This document shows, piece after piece, positions 25,160-34,264 of a stretch of 50,451 nt of DNA (within the stretch, counting starts at the first letter, position 1; the number at the start of each line of letters is the position of its first letter). The position numbers and the translations under genes are program-made. The notes under the pieces are model-generated. The model was given only the letters and a program-made list of their open reading frames with translations. It had not been told where the DNA came from and ran no database searches. Source of the stretch: Candidatus Aegiribacteria sp. (GTDB taxonomy: Bacteria; Fermentibacterota; Fermentibacteria; Fermentibacterales; JCC-6); assembly GCA_023138735.1 (NCBI GenBank), contig JAGLOY010000009.1:1-50451 (forward strand), read 5' to 3'.

Positions 25160-26974
25160 TCAGCGGGATTCATTTTCCCTCAGGAAATGATCATTTATCT
25201 GAATAGCTCTGCTTCGTCCTATTCCCGGGATTTCCATTATCTCTTCAATGGTTGCAGCAGCTATCCTTTCAGCACTGCCGAAGTGTGTCAGCAGCCTTAT
25301 TCTTGTTGTTGAACCTATGCCGGGAATATCGTCCAGAACGGATCTCAGGCTTCCCCTGGATCTTTTCTGCTGATGGTAATGAAGAACGAACCTGTGCGCT
25401 TCATCCCGGACGCTTCTCAGAAACGTAAGAGGAGTTGAATCCATCGGAAGCCTTATTTCTCTTTCGGATAACCCGCAGAGAAGCAATTCCTCCCTCTTCG
25501 CGATCGCTACGAAGCGGATAAGTTTCTGCCACGCGCCACCAGCTGCTGTTGTAGCTGCTCTCAGCTGGGTAATCCCTCCATCTATCAGAAAGATATCGGG
25601 ATGCTCATCTTCAAGTGATGAGAGGTAGCGCTTTACCGCTGACGCTATCATGGCGGGATCGTTATTGCCGATCTCATCCGGCATCGTGAATCTTCTGTAT
25701 CCCGATTTGTCCGGATACCCATCTTTGAAGCTTACAATTGCCGCCACAGGCCATGATCCCTGTATTGTGGACGCATCAATACAGATAATCCATCCAGGTG
25801 GTTTTTCAAGGTTGAAAATATCAGCGAGGCTTTCAAGGGCTGCCTCCACTTTTTCTTTTCCGGCTGAAGGGTACTTCCAGCTCAATCTGACAAGGAACTG
25901 ATCCAGGTTTTTCTGCGCCAGCTCTAGCAGTTCACGATTTCCTCCCCTTTTCGGGACGGTTATTCCCACTGAACTCTTACGTCTGGATGAGAGCCATTCT
26001 ATGAGAGACGAGTCATCATCTGGTTTTTCCTGGACAATGATCTCCCTGGGTATATCACCGGTCTGGGAATAGTACGATTTCAGGAGAACTGAAAGCCGCT
26101 CGGATAATGCAGCGAGTTTCCATCTCCCGTCGAAAGGGATTCTCACAACACAGGTGAATCTGCCCCCGCGAACCCTCATTATGACTCCCCAGTTCTCTTT
26201 TACCGCCGCAATATCCCTGTTTACAGTATCACTTATACTGGCAGGGGCCGGCCATCCGAAACTTCCAAGGCGGGATAACAGATCACGAAGCCTTCCCGCT
26301 TCCTCATAATCCCTGTTCACGGAAGCCCCCCGCATCAACTGTTCGAGACGATTTCTGGCCCGATCCCAATCCCCTTTGAGAATCCTCGATATTTCCTGCA
26401 CATTCTCATTGTATTCATCAGGGCTGATTCCTGCTGTGCATGGAGCCGGGCAGCGTCCCATCTGCCCCATCAGGCATGATCTCGATTTTGATTGCGGCTC
26501 TGTTCCGGTGCATCTCCTCAATGGAGAAGTATCGAGGAGAAAATCAACCAGTTTTCGGAGGTTTCTTGAATCGGGATAGGGGCCGAATCTTGGACGTTCC
26601 TTCGGATTGCTGCGTTCTCTGGTTATCAGAAGTCTTGGATAAGTCTCATCGAGAGTGATTTCCAGGTACGGATATCTGCCTGAAGTCCTGAGCCGGACGT
26701 TCAGCGGCGGTTTCCTTATCCTTATAAGTTCAGCCTCCAGTACAAGGGCTTCAACCTCCGTTCTGGTAATCGTCCATTCAACCGAAACCGAATTATCCAG
26801 GAGGAGTTCATGACGGGCATCGCCAATGTTCGAAAGATGTCCTCTAAGTCTGTTTATCAGATTCTTCGCTTTGCCGATATAAAGGACGGTGCCATCTTTA
26901 TTAAGAAAGCTGTAGACACCGGGAAGAGCCGGTGCACGCATTATCGATTCCCTAAGACTTCTTGATGCTGCCAC
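25160..26974 (-). CDS. uvrC: Excinuclease ABC subunit C
   Basis: A 604-residue nucleotide-excision-repair nuclease. It has the GIY-YIG domain at the N-terminus (PGVYSFLNKDGTVLYIGKAK, about 18-38), a UVR motif region near residues 205-240 (YEEAGRLRDLLSRL), the RNase H-like 3' or 5' incision domain (GWIICIDASTIQGSWPV) and tandem helix-hairpin-helix motifs at the end (IPGIGSTTRIRLL, IPGIGRSRAIQI). The GTG start at 26974 overlaps murJ by 23 bases and matches family N-terminal length; an ATG at 26941 with AGGGA seven bases upstream is an alternative that would trim the first helix. Confidence 0.95.
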   Translation of the reverse strand: MAASRSLRESIMRAPALPGVYSFLNKDGTVLYIGKAKNLINRLRGHLSNIGDARHELLLDNSVSVEWTITRTEVEALVLEAELIRIRKPPLNVRLRTSGRYPYLEITLDETYPRLLITRERSNPKERPRFGPYPDSRNLRKLVDFLLDTSPLRRCTGTEPQSKSRSCLMGQMGRCPAPCTAGISPDEYNENVQEISRILKGDWDRARNRLEQLMRGASVNRDYEEAGRLRDLLSRLGSFGWPAPASISDTVNRDIAAVKENWGVIMRVRGGRFTCVVRIPFDGRWKLAALSERLSVLLKSYYSQTGDIPREIIVQEKPDDDSSLIEWLSSRRKSSVGITVPKRGGNRELLELAQKNLDQFLVRLSWKYPSAGKEKVEAALESLADIFNLEKPPGWIICIDASTIQGSWPVAAIVSFKDGYPDKSGYRRFTMPDEIGNNDPAMIASAVKRYLSSLEDEHPDIFLIDGGITQLRAATTAAGGAWQKLIRFVAIAKREELLLCGLSEREIRLPMDSTPLTFLRSVRDEAHRFVLHYHQQKRSRGSLRSVLDDIPGIGSTTRIRLLTHFGSAERIAAATIEEIMEIPGIGRSRAIQINDHFLRENESR

Positions 26975-28607
26975 GTCTGAATGCCAGTGAAAATACCGAC
27001 CTGGCGCCCTTCCCTCCTGTCAGTGCGAAAATAGTCAGGAATATTGCGATAGCACCTATAGAGACACCGAGGATTGCCAGAACGCCGTGGAAAGTTGAAG
27101 TCGACGCGGTTGATGCTGCCCACGGTGAAAGTGTCATCAGGAATAGAAAAGATACAGCAGCTGCAGGGATCATTGAGAACCATGCTGCAGTAGAGGATCG
27201 CACTACCGCTCCTATTTTTCTTCTGAGAGCGATTCGCAATACAAAGAAATTCACAAGTGCGGAAACGCTGGTCGCCAGCGCCAGACCCGCAAGTGGCTGC
27301 GCTAATCCGGTTCTGATGAACAGAGTTGTAAAGACAAAATTAAGCACGATGTTAAGCCCCATGCAGCTGATCGCTATCTTCACCGGGGTTTTAGTATCCT
27401 TCATTGCATAGAATACAGGAACTGTGATCTTAACGGCACCATAGAAGAGAAGCCCGGCAGAATAGTAGATAAGTGCAGAGCTGGTCAGCAATGTGGACTC
27501 GGCTGTGAAAGCTCCCCTTGCAAGCAGAACCTGGACTACAGGTCTCGCCAGAAAAATCATGCACAGGGTAGCAGGTATCATCAGCGCTGCAAGGGCAAGT
27601 GTTGCCCTGCCAAGGGTTTTTCCAGCATCCTCGAGTTTACCCATTGCGGTCTGCCTGCTTAGTGTGGGCAACAGTGCGGTGGCAAGGGAGATTGCAAATA
27701 CCCCCTGCGGGAACTGCATTATCCTGTTTCCATATGCAAGGGCAGCTACGCTTCCGGGCTCCAGCAGTGAGGCTATCATCTTATCTACAATTATATTGAC
27801 TTCAGCTGCAAGGAGCCCGACTAGTGCGGGAAAAGCCAGTTTTCCGATTCTCCTTACTTCGGGGCTCTTCCAGTTGAAATCCAGCCTGAAGCTGAATCCT
27901 TTCTTCTTCAGAGCCGGTATCTGGATCAGAAGCTGCAGTAATCCTCCGAAAAGGACTCCTATCGAATACCCCCAGACAGGCTGCCCGGGAAATACCCAGC
28001 GGGACAGAAGGAGAATACCCGCGAGTGCTGAAAGATTGAACAGGATCGGTGCGCTTGCGGGTGCCAGAAAATGCCTGTGGGCATGCAGTATTCCACCCAT
28101 CACCGCAGCGCATCCAACCAGCAGTATGTAGGGGAATAGAAGTCGGAGGAGACCTGTAGCAAGCTCAGACTTTCCGGGGATATCGGAAAATCCGGGTGCA
28201 AATGCCTTAATCAGAAGGGGAGCCGTGAGCATTCCGATAATAACCACGAGGAGAAGTACAGCACCTACAAGCGTCAGTACTCTGCTTCCAAGCTGGAAAG
28301 CACTTTTCCGGCTGCCCCTCCCAAGGGTTTCCACGTATGTGGGGACAAAGGCAGCACTGGTTGTGGATTCACCGAAAAGTCTTCTGAGTGTATTTGGAAT
28401 AATGAATCCAAGAGTAAAGGCATCCGCAGCTATCCCGGTTCCAAGTATAGCAGCCTGTGCAATGTCCCTGAACAGGCCGAGTATACGGCTTGTCAGGGTA
28501 ATGCCACCCATGAGACCAGTTGCCCTTGCTATCCTTGAAGCCTCCTGACGCGGGGTTCCGAGATCACCCAGACTGTCAGTATCCTCTCCATGCATTTCGC
28601 GGTTCAT
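26952..28607 (-). CDS. murJ: Lipid II flippase MurJ (MviN family)
   Basis: A 551-residue polytopic protein with about fourteen hydrophobic segments. The family N-terminal pattern is present: TGLMGGITLTSRILGLFRDI and FGESTTSAAFVPTYVE. It moves the peptidoglycan precursor lipid II to the outer face of the inner membrane. An extra hydrophilic 30-residue N-terminal tail is seen before the first helix. Its end overlaps uvrC; it follows the mannosyltransferase-like gene by 25 bases. Confidence 0.95.
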   Translation of the reverse strand: MNREMHGEDTDSLGDLGTPRQEASRIARATGLMGGITLTSRILGLFRDIAQAAILGTGIAADAFTLGFIIPNTLRRLFGESTTSAAFVPTYVETLGRGSRKSAFQLGSRVLTLVGAVLLLVVIIGMLTAPLLIKAFAPGFSDIPGKSELATGLLRLLFPYILLVGCAAVMGGILHAHRHFLAPASAPILFNLSALAGILLLSRWVFPGQPVWGYSIGVLFGGLLQLLIQIPALKKKGFSFRLDFNWKSPEVRRIGKLAFPALVGLLAAEVNIIVDKMIASLLEPGSVAALAYGNRIMQFPQGVFAISLATALLPTLSRQTAMGKLEDAGKTLGRATLALAALMIPATLCMIFLARPVVQVLLARGAFTAESTLLTSSALIYYSAGLLFYGAVKITVPVFYAMKDTKTPVKIAISCMGLNIVLNFVFTTLFIRTGLAQPLAGLALATSVSALVNFFVLRIALRRKIGAVVRSSTAAWFSMIPAAAVSFLFLMTLSPWAASTASTSTFHGVLAILGVSIGAIAIFLTIFALTGGKGARSVFSLAFRRGSIKKS

Positions 28608-28632
28608 TCAAGCACGGTTCCTTATCTCCATT

Positions 28633-30168
28633 TCATGGGTTCAGTGTATGCTCAAGTATTGGCCGCAGTTCCTCACGAAGCAACGGGTTCAGATAAACAG
28701 CCCGCCGGGCTGCCTCGATGGAATCCTCATATCTAGTGTTGGTCCAGAGAGAAACAGCGTAGTTTTTCCATAATGTCGGGGATCCGGGGGCTACTTCCAG
28801 TGCTTTCTCAAACTCCACAGCTCCCCGTTCCGGATTACCGGAAAGCGAAAAATGCACCCCCCTCAGATTGAAAAGATCCGCCCCGACGTAGCCTCTCTCC
28901 TGGGCATCCATAAGATATTCAACTGTTTCATGCAGGTTACCCGAGTCCAGATAGTGTTCTGCTGCCAGGATGGATGTTAATCCGGATCTCTCCATCCCAG
29001 GGTAAGTTACAAATAATGAGACAGTAACGATGAATGATGCCGGAACAATCACCATCCTTAAATTTCTCCAGTTCGGTATCAATGATGCCGCCAGAAACCA
29101 GAAAGCCGGGAGGGAAACTAATCTGAACCTCGCTGAAGGGAAGAAGATGAATGCGGTTAAGATGCAGCTGCATATAACCGATACAGCAGTTAAACACCAG
29201 AAATTCTGCTTTCTTCTGAAAATCCCGGCTGCTCCAGCGGACATTCCAAGAAGAGTCAGGGGAAGAAGAATGATCAGCCCTGTTCTTTTAAGAAGCCATC
29301 CCGTTTCAAAGTTCCTGCCTGGGCCTGGAAGGGAAAAGAAGGCAAGAAACTTCCTCCCTCCCATTGATAGCCAATCAAGCGGTGATCTGCCGATAGAACT
29401 AAAGGCTCTCTCAAGAAATACAGCATCACCATCTGACCCGCTGGTTCCCGTTGATACAAGTTCTTCGAATTCCGTTCCGGGTGGAGTGCTGATAAGAATC
29501 CAGTCAGTTCCAAGCCACAGGTTTTCACCCCCATTTGAAGCTATGACCGGTCCAGCTCCAGAGGATAGGTTAAGGATGATAACAGGTATCACGGCAATAG
29601 CTGCAAAGACTGTAAACAGAAACCATTTACGAAGATGAGACTTAAAGGAAAAAGCAAATAAAAATAATGGAACAAGAGCAAGTTCTGCTCTGAGCAGGAT
29701 GGCGATCCCCGCAAGAAATCCTGCAATGGCTGTTCTTCCATTCTTCAGAGACAAAAGTGCAAATGCAATGAGTGCTGCGGCAGGTACAACAGGTAAAATC
29801 TGAGAACCGTAGAGTATCATGAATGGAGAAAGAATAAGCCCCAATGTGCATATGAAAATCCAGGTTCCGCTTCTTTTTCTGAACGCAAGGTAGAGTGCCA
29901 GTGCTGGTATAAGAGAGAGCAGTGATAATACTATGCGGGAATATATTACGTTGTCCAGAAAATGCAGCAGTTTTGAAATAATGAACATACCCGGAGGTCT
30001 TGAAAGACCGCAAACCCCCGGAATGAAGGGACTCATTGAATACGTTACCTCATCAACATACAATCCTTCAAGGGGTAATAAACGGTCAATGGAAGAGAAT
30101 GACCAGATTCGCAGACAGAGTGCTGTCAGAAGAATTCCAGACAGCACAAGCGGTTTTGAGTATTTCAT
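28633..30168 (-). CDS. GT39-like (ArnT/PMT-type) membrane glycosyltransferase with C-terminal TPR region
   Basis: A 511-residue protein with about ten to twelve membrane helices in the first 390 residues and a soluble tail. The first outer loop carries LYVDEVTYSMSPF (37-49), the acidic Asp-Glu pair expected for polyprenyl-phosphate-sugar glycosyltransferases, followed by LSRPPGMFIISKLL. The tail (about 400-511) has three TPR-like repeats (AAEHYLDSGNLHETVEYLMD, FNLRGVHFSLSGNPERGAVE, WKNYAVSLWTNTRYEDSIEA). Start overlaps the previous stop by 4 bases. Likely adds a sugar from a lipid carrier to a surface lipid or protein; acceptor unknown. Confidence 0.78.
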   Translation of the reverse strand: MKYSKPLVLSGILLTALCLRIWSFSSIDRLLPLEGLYVDEVTYSMSPFIPGVCGLSRPPGMFIISKLLHFLDNVIYSRIVLSLLSLIPALALYLAFRKRSGTWIFICTLGLILSPFMILYGSQILPVVPAAALIAFALLSLKNGRTAIAGFLAGIAILLRAELALVPLFLFAFSFKSHLRKWFLFTVFAAIAVIPVIILNLSSGAGPVIASNGGENLWLGTDWILISTPPGTEFEELVSTGTSGSDGDAVFLERAFSSIGRSPLDWLSMGGRKFLAFFSLPGPGRNFETGWLLKRTGLIILLPLTLLGMSAGAAGIFRRKQNFWCLTAVSVICSCILTAFIFFPSARFRLVSLPAFWFLAASLIPNWRNLRMVIVPASFIVTVSLFVTYPGMERSGLTSILAAEHYLDSGNLHETVEYLMDAQERGYVGADLFNLRGVHFSLSGNPERGAVEFEKALEVAPGSPTLWKNYAVSLWTNTRYEDSIEAARRAVYLNPLLREELRPILEHTLNP

Positions 30169-31727
30169 TCCGAAAATTCCAACACAACTGGGAAGTGGCT
30201 TGAAACTCCGGATGTGTCAGTGATTATTGCCCTGTCGTCCATTATTTCAATAAACTGATAAGCCGGAGAGTAAACAGTATCGATTCCCGTTAACTCCCAT
30301 ACCCTCTTTTCAGAAACGGAGATGTATTCAGGCTTCATCCAGTCGAAGAGTGGCAGGTATTCTGCAAAATCTGTATTCTCACCGGGCATCCACAGGTGTC
30401 CACGAACAGTCAGCTTCATACCAGTACCCAGATCAAAGGGGTCGGATAGGGTCAGAGAATCTGGAATGATGGTTCTTCCGCTCAGCCATGACCATTGGGA
30501 AAGCGAGAGGAGCACTTCCACTTCCGAAAGTCCTGCAAACCTCCTTCTGAGCATCATGTCATACCAACCACTGCATGTAATCTCAAGGCTGAATGTCCCT
30601 TCTTCAGGATTAATCATCCAGTACTCCAGAACTTGATTTTCTTCTCCGGTGTTCGGAGGCATGGCCCTGATACTGCCGTTTTCAATTATGTACAAAGTAT
30701 CAGGTTTCCGAATAAACGATGCTGATGTCAGGTATGCCGAAGGTTCCATGAACCAGCTGTCACCTTCTCTGGATACGAGCCTGACAAGGAACCTGTTCCA
30801 TCCCTCTGGAACGGGAATACGGTAGTCGATACTGCTGGCAGGAATAATATCGGCTTCCATGCCCAGCTCTCTGCACATCGCGGCGAATACAAGAGCGATC
30901 TCAAGCGCTGTTCCCTTTCTGTGATCGAGTATTTCCTGAAGGCTGCGAACCGAGTACAGATTTCCTCCCTGCACAATAGAGGATGGATTGATGCTGTTGC
31001 AGAGAAGACTCCTTGCCCTTTCAGCCTGTGCATACTGATAAGCACCTGCAGATGTTGCCTGGAGAGCGGCTTCCCGGAGATCAGGAGGATAGGAGGAATC
31101 AAGAATAACTGTGACCTCCTGCATCATGTAGGCTTCAAGTTCTTCAAAACTACTGAAGGGTGATATTATTAGAAGACCGGATGAATCAGTTGCCGTAAAT
31201 TCAAGCTCGTCATCGGTCTTTATGATATCGTAACCTGGTCCGTACCAGGAGATATCCTCCAGCATATCCCCGCTGACAGTGAACCGTGATGTATCGGGAC
31301 GGATACCTTTGACTGATGGAGATAGAACCGCCCAGGGACCTCTTCCCCAGTTACCGCTCCAGTCAGTTACGGAAATCCTGTAATCAATTGTCATGCCTTC
31401 GCGCAGAGCGGGGAATGCGGTGACCAGTGCCAGCTGCCAGCCTCCGCTGCCTGTAAGCGTATCCGATGCCCAGCCAGGTATCGGGCCGGAATTACCTTCA
31501 TGCAGGCCGAAAACGGCCTTTTCGAGTAAGATTGACTGGGTTTCAGGATTGAAGCCGCGGGTGATCCTGCTTAGAAGACGGTCGCTCCCCTGCATGCCCC
31601 TGATATCGATATTCTTGTGCAGGGTGTCCTGCGAAAGCGAGATTGAAACCGAATAGAATGAGACCGTTGATGGCGCCGAAGCAGCATACGATGCGGCAAG
31701 GATGCAGATAACGATAAGCTTCTTCAT
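30165..31727 (-). CDS. Transglutaminase-like exported protein lacking the catalytic triad
   Basis: A 520-residue protein with a Sec signal (MKKLIVICILAASYAASA), a beta-rich N-terminal half and a transglutaminase-like core near residues 215-335. Compared with its upstream paralogue, the catalytic Cys position is Ala274 (RKGTALEIALVFAAMCREL), the His position is Arg312 (GWNRFLVRL) and the Asp position is Glu328 (WFMEPS). The fold elements around these sites are kept. It overlaps both neighbours by 4 bases. Likely a binding or scaffolding partner of the active paralogue; the triad loss is read directly from the translation, the partnership is inference. Confidence 0.78.
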   Translation of the reverse strand: MKKLIVICILAASYAASAPSTVSFYSVSISLSQDTLHKNIDIRGMQGSDRLLSRITRGFNPETQSILLEKAVFGLHEGNSGPIPGWASDTLTGSGGWQLALVTAFPALREGMTIDYRISVTDWSGNWGRGPWAVLSPSVKGIRPDTSRFTVSGDMLEDISWYGPGYDIIKTDDELEFTATDSSGLLIISPFSSFEELEAYMMQEVTVILDSSYPPDLREAALQATSAGAYQYAQAERARSLLCNSINPSSIVQGGNLYSVRSLQEILDHRKGTALEIALVFAAMCRELGMEADIIPASSIDYRIPVPEGWNRFLVRLVSREGDSWFMEPSAYLTSASFIRKPDTLYIIENGSIRAMPPNTGEENQVLEYWMINPEEGTFSLEITCSGWYDMMLRRRFAGLSEVEVLLSLSQWSWLSGRTIIPDSLTLSDPFDLGTGMKLTVRGHLWMPGENTDFAEYLPLFDWMKPEYISVSEKRVWELTGIDTVYSPAYQFIEIMDDRAIITDTSGVSSHFPVVLEFSE

Positions 31728-33505
31728 CGTCTGAACATCACAGTTCTGGAAGAAGCTGAAAGACCGGAAAGAAGACCCTGCCGTAAATCCAGCAGCTGGT
31801 CTCTGTCCGGAAACGCAGGCTTAAGGATGAGGTATTCTTCCAATACAAGCATACCGCCTGAAAGAGTGACGCTGACGCTGTAATTTTCTGTCTGGCAGGG
31901 TTGGGGCATTTCAGGATGACCGGAGGGCAGATCGGTGAGAAGAACCCTGAGATGAGCTGTATAGGGCGTATCAACATGAATATTATCCCTGAAACTCGGA
32001 AGTATGAACGCAGCTGCCCTTGAGCTTACGACATCAAATGTTTCAAGTCCTGGTAAAAGCAGATAGAGAATATCTCCCGTCTGGACTACTCCGCACTCCC
32101 AACTTCCAGAACCTTCAACCCTCAGTGGTGTACCTGTAGAAGGGGGATTCCCATCAACCAGGAGTTCTGCACCGGGAAGAAGTCCGAAAAGTCTTTCGAT
32201 AAGCAGATTCCTTGCTGCAGGCTCGACTGCTGAAATCATCGAACTGAATAGTTCTTCGGCTGCTCCTCCGAAACTGATCGAAACAGTTCCTGAGATTATC
32301 GATGAGTCTTCACTGAGAGAGCCTTCGATTAAGATCGAAAGGGTATCCTCGGAAGAGTAATCGGGGAAGTATTCCAGCGGTGAACCAGAGGGGGTCAGGG
32401 GCAGGTATCCCCAACCTTTCAGTGTATAGGTAAAACCGCCGGAAGCAAAATTGTTCGTTGGATCGAAAAACCTGGTATTCCCAGCGGAGTCCCGAAGCTT
32501 AACAAGCATATGATCGAAACTTCTGGAACCAGGATAAGATGCCAGATCGCTCGAAACAGATGTCAGTATCGCAGTGGGCTCGAATCCAGCTCTGCGGAGA
32601 AGCCAGAGAAGAAGAACTGTTTTGTCCCTGCATACACCGGACATCTCCTCAAGTGTCTGTGCGGGGTTACGTGGGGAGTAGCCGGGGTCGGATCCCCAGT
32701 TTCCGCTGAGGTATTCAATTTCCCGTGAAACCCAGCCGCAGATATCCTCAGGCCTGTTACCAGCAATCCTTATGATGGAATCGGCAAGGGTTGAGTAATC
32801 AAGCATGCAGTCGCGGTCGAGTACGGGATAAAGCCCCCTGCTTACATCCTCAGGCAAATGACTGGAAACGGTTACAAAGGAACTGATGGAGGCGGGATCA
32901 GGGGAAAAGGGCAGGTAAGGAATCGGATCTGAGGGTGGCGATCTCCAGATCATGCATTCCGATCCGCTATTCTGTGTATAGCTACGATATTCAAATACAC
33001 CTTCCGATTGAATGTGAATTTCCCTCTCGGAAGGCCATATTACCTTGAATATGCCATCATGGATGCTGTCTCTGGAGGCGGAATAGAAGGTGTAGGAATA
33101 GAAATCCCCCATTGGCAGATACCTGATGTTCCGTCTTATTTCAATCTTTAGAGTATCACCAATCTCTATTCCAGGGAATTCGATAAGAACCTGCCTGAGG
33201 GAACTCTCAAGCCTGCCGTCTGACAGAAGCGCATTGTGGGGGTCTTCCCGCAGGATTGCGTGGTCTTCCCCCCTTCCTGAACGCCAGTGGCTGATCGAAG
33301 CGGTTACTTCAAGGGACTCCCACGTATTTCTGAAGGAGGCCGATATTTTCCCATACCGTTCCACACCGGCAGCGGTAAGAGGAACTATTATCTCACGAGT
33401 AGTTTCGAGATAACCTGAATCAGGCGAAGAGCAGTCAAGGGTGATGCTGTGTTCAAGGTATACCGCGTCCGGCATTGATATGAGAAACAGGAGTATCAAC
33501 GCCAA
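31724..33505 (-). CDS. DUF3857/transglutaminase-fold exported protein, triad intact
   Basis: A 593-residue protein starting at TTG 33505. It has a short hydrophobic signal (about 1-16), a DUF3857-like beta domain (about 17-200), and a transglutaminase core with Cys292 in MSGVCRDKTVLLLWLLRRAG, His332 in SRSFDHMLVKL and Asp348 in RFFDPTNN. A beta-rich C-terminal domain follows. DUF3857-transglutaminase proteins occur in Bacteroidota and relatives at the cell surface or periplasm; their substrates are unknown. It is followed, with ATGA overlap, by a paralogue that has lost all three catalytic residues, and is preceded by surE with 2 bases between. Confidence 0.85.
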   Translation of the reverse strand: MALILLFLISMPDAVYLEHSITLDCSSPDSGYLETTREIIVPLTAAGVERYGKISASFRNTWESLEVTASISHWRSGRGEDHAILREDPHNALLSDGRLESSLRQVLIEFPGIEIGDTLKIEIRRNIRYLPMGDFYSYTFYSASRDSIHDGIFKVIWPSEREIHIQSEGVFEYRSYTQNSGSECMIWRSPPSDPIPYLPFSPDPASISSFVTVSSHLPEDVSRGLYPVLDRDCMLDYSTLADSIIRIAGNRPEDICGWVSREIEYLSGNWGSDPGYSPRNPAQTLEEMSGVCRDKTVLLLWLLRRAGFEPTAILTSVSSDLASYPGSRSFDHMLVKLRDSAGNTRFFDPTNNFASGGFTYTLKGWGYLPLTPSGSPLEYFPDYSSEDTLSILIEGSLSEDSSIISGTVSISFGGAAEELFSSMISAVEPAARNLLIERLFGLLPGAELLVDGNPPSTGTPLRVEGSGSWECGVVQTGDILYLLLPGLETFDVVSSRAAAFILPSFRDNIHVDTPYTAHLRVLLTDLPSGHPEMPQPCQTENYSVSVTLSGGMLVLEEYLILKPAFPDRDQLLDLRQGLLSGLSASSRTVMFRR

Positions 33506-33507
33506 TA

Positions 33508-34260
33508 TCAGCTGCCCCCGTCAGTGAGCTCCAGATCAGGTGGGACAGCGCTGGAGGTTCTGTTGGAATCCAGCAGGGTAAGGCTAACCATGGATCTGCT
33601 GATAGCATCAACATCCGAATCAAGCGGGTCAACAACAGGTAAAGATCGATATCTGTCATAGGAGAAAACCCTGCCGGGTTCAAGCTGTCTGAACGACATG
33701 TCCGCAGCAAAGCGAGCCATCTTTGTCCATTTCATGCCTTCAATTCCATCGGGTTCAACTGCCGGTACATTGATATTCAGGATCGTCCCTTCAGGTATTT
33801 TACCTGCAATATCTTTTTTCATGAGTGATTCAAGAACGAAAGACGCTGTTCCGAAGAAAGGTTTCGGGGTGGACGAGGTTACCTGTACGCTTATAGCGAT
33901 TGATGTAATATCCCAGAGTGCGCCTTCCGTTGCAGCTGCAACAGTTCCGGAGTAAAAAACATTGTTTGCAAGGTTTGCGCCAGGATTGATCCCTGAGATG
34001 AGAAGATCAGGGCGGTTATCCTTCATAACCTCCATCAGTGCTACTTTTACGCAGTCTGTTGGAGTGCCTTCAAGTGCCCATTTGCGGAAACCTTCTTCTC
34101 TTAGCTCCATTGAGGAATATAGGCCGAGAGCATGGCTTGTACCGCTGCAGTGGTGCAGTGGAGCCACAACCCATATCTCGTGATCATGCTTCAGCAGATT
34201 TTCAAGTGCGATAAGACCGGGCTGGTCGTACCCATCATCGTTTGTAAGAAGTATTCTCAT
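33508..34260 (-). CDS. surE: 5'/3'-nucleotidase SurE
   Basis: A 250-residue metal-dependent nucleoside monophosphate phosphatase. The start is the ATG at 34258-34260, because the family begins with MRILLTNDDGYDQPGL (Asp8-Asp9 bind metal); a longer frame to 34338 overlaps the upstream gene. Further motifs are VVAPLHHCSGTSHALG, GTPTDCVKVAL and DLLISGINPGANLANNVFYSGT, which holds the other metal ligands. The gene lies 4 bases after the PorV-like gene and 2 bases before the transglutaminase gene. Its presence with envelope genes is probably only operon company. Confidence 0.95.
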   Translation of the reverse strand: MRILLTNDDGYDQPGLIALENLLKHDHEIWVVAPLHHCSGTSHALGLYSSMELREEGFRKWALEGTPTDCVKVALMEVMKDNRPDLLISGINPGANLANNVFYSGTVAAATEGALWDITSIAISVQVTSSTPKPFFGTASFVLESLMKKDIAGKIPEGTILNINVPAVEPDGIEGMKWTKMARFAADMSFRQLEPGRVFSYDRYRSLPVVDPLDSDVDAISRSMVSLTLLDSNRTSSAVPPDLELTDGGS

Positions 34261-34264
34261 TCCG

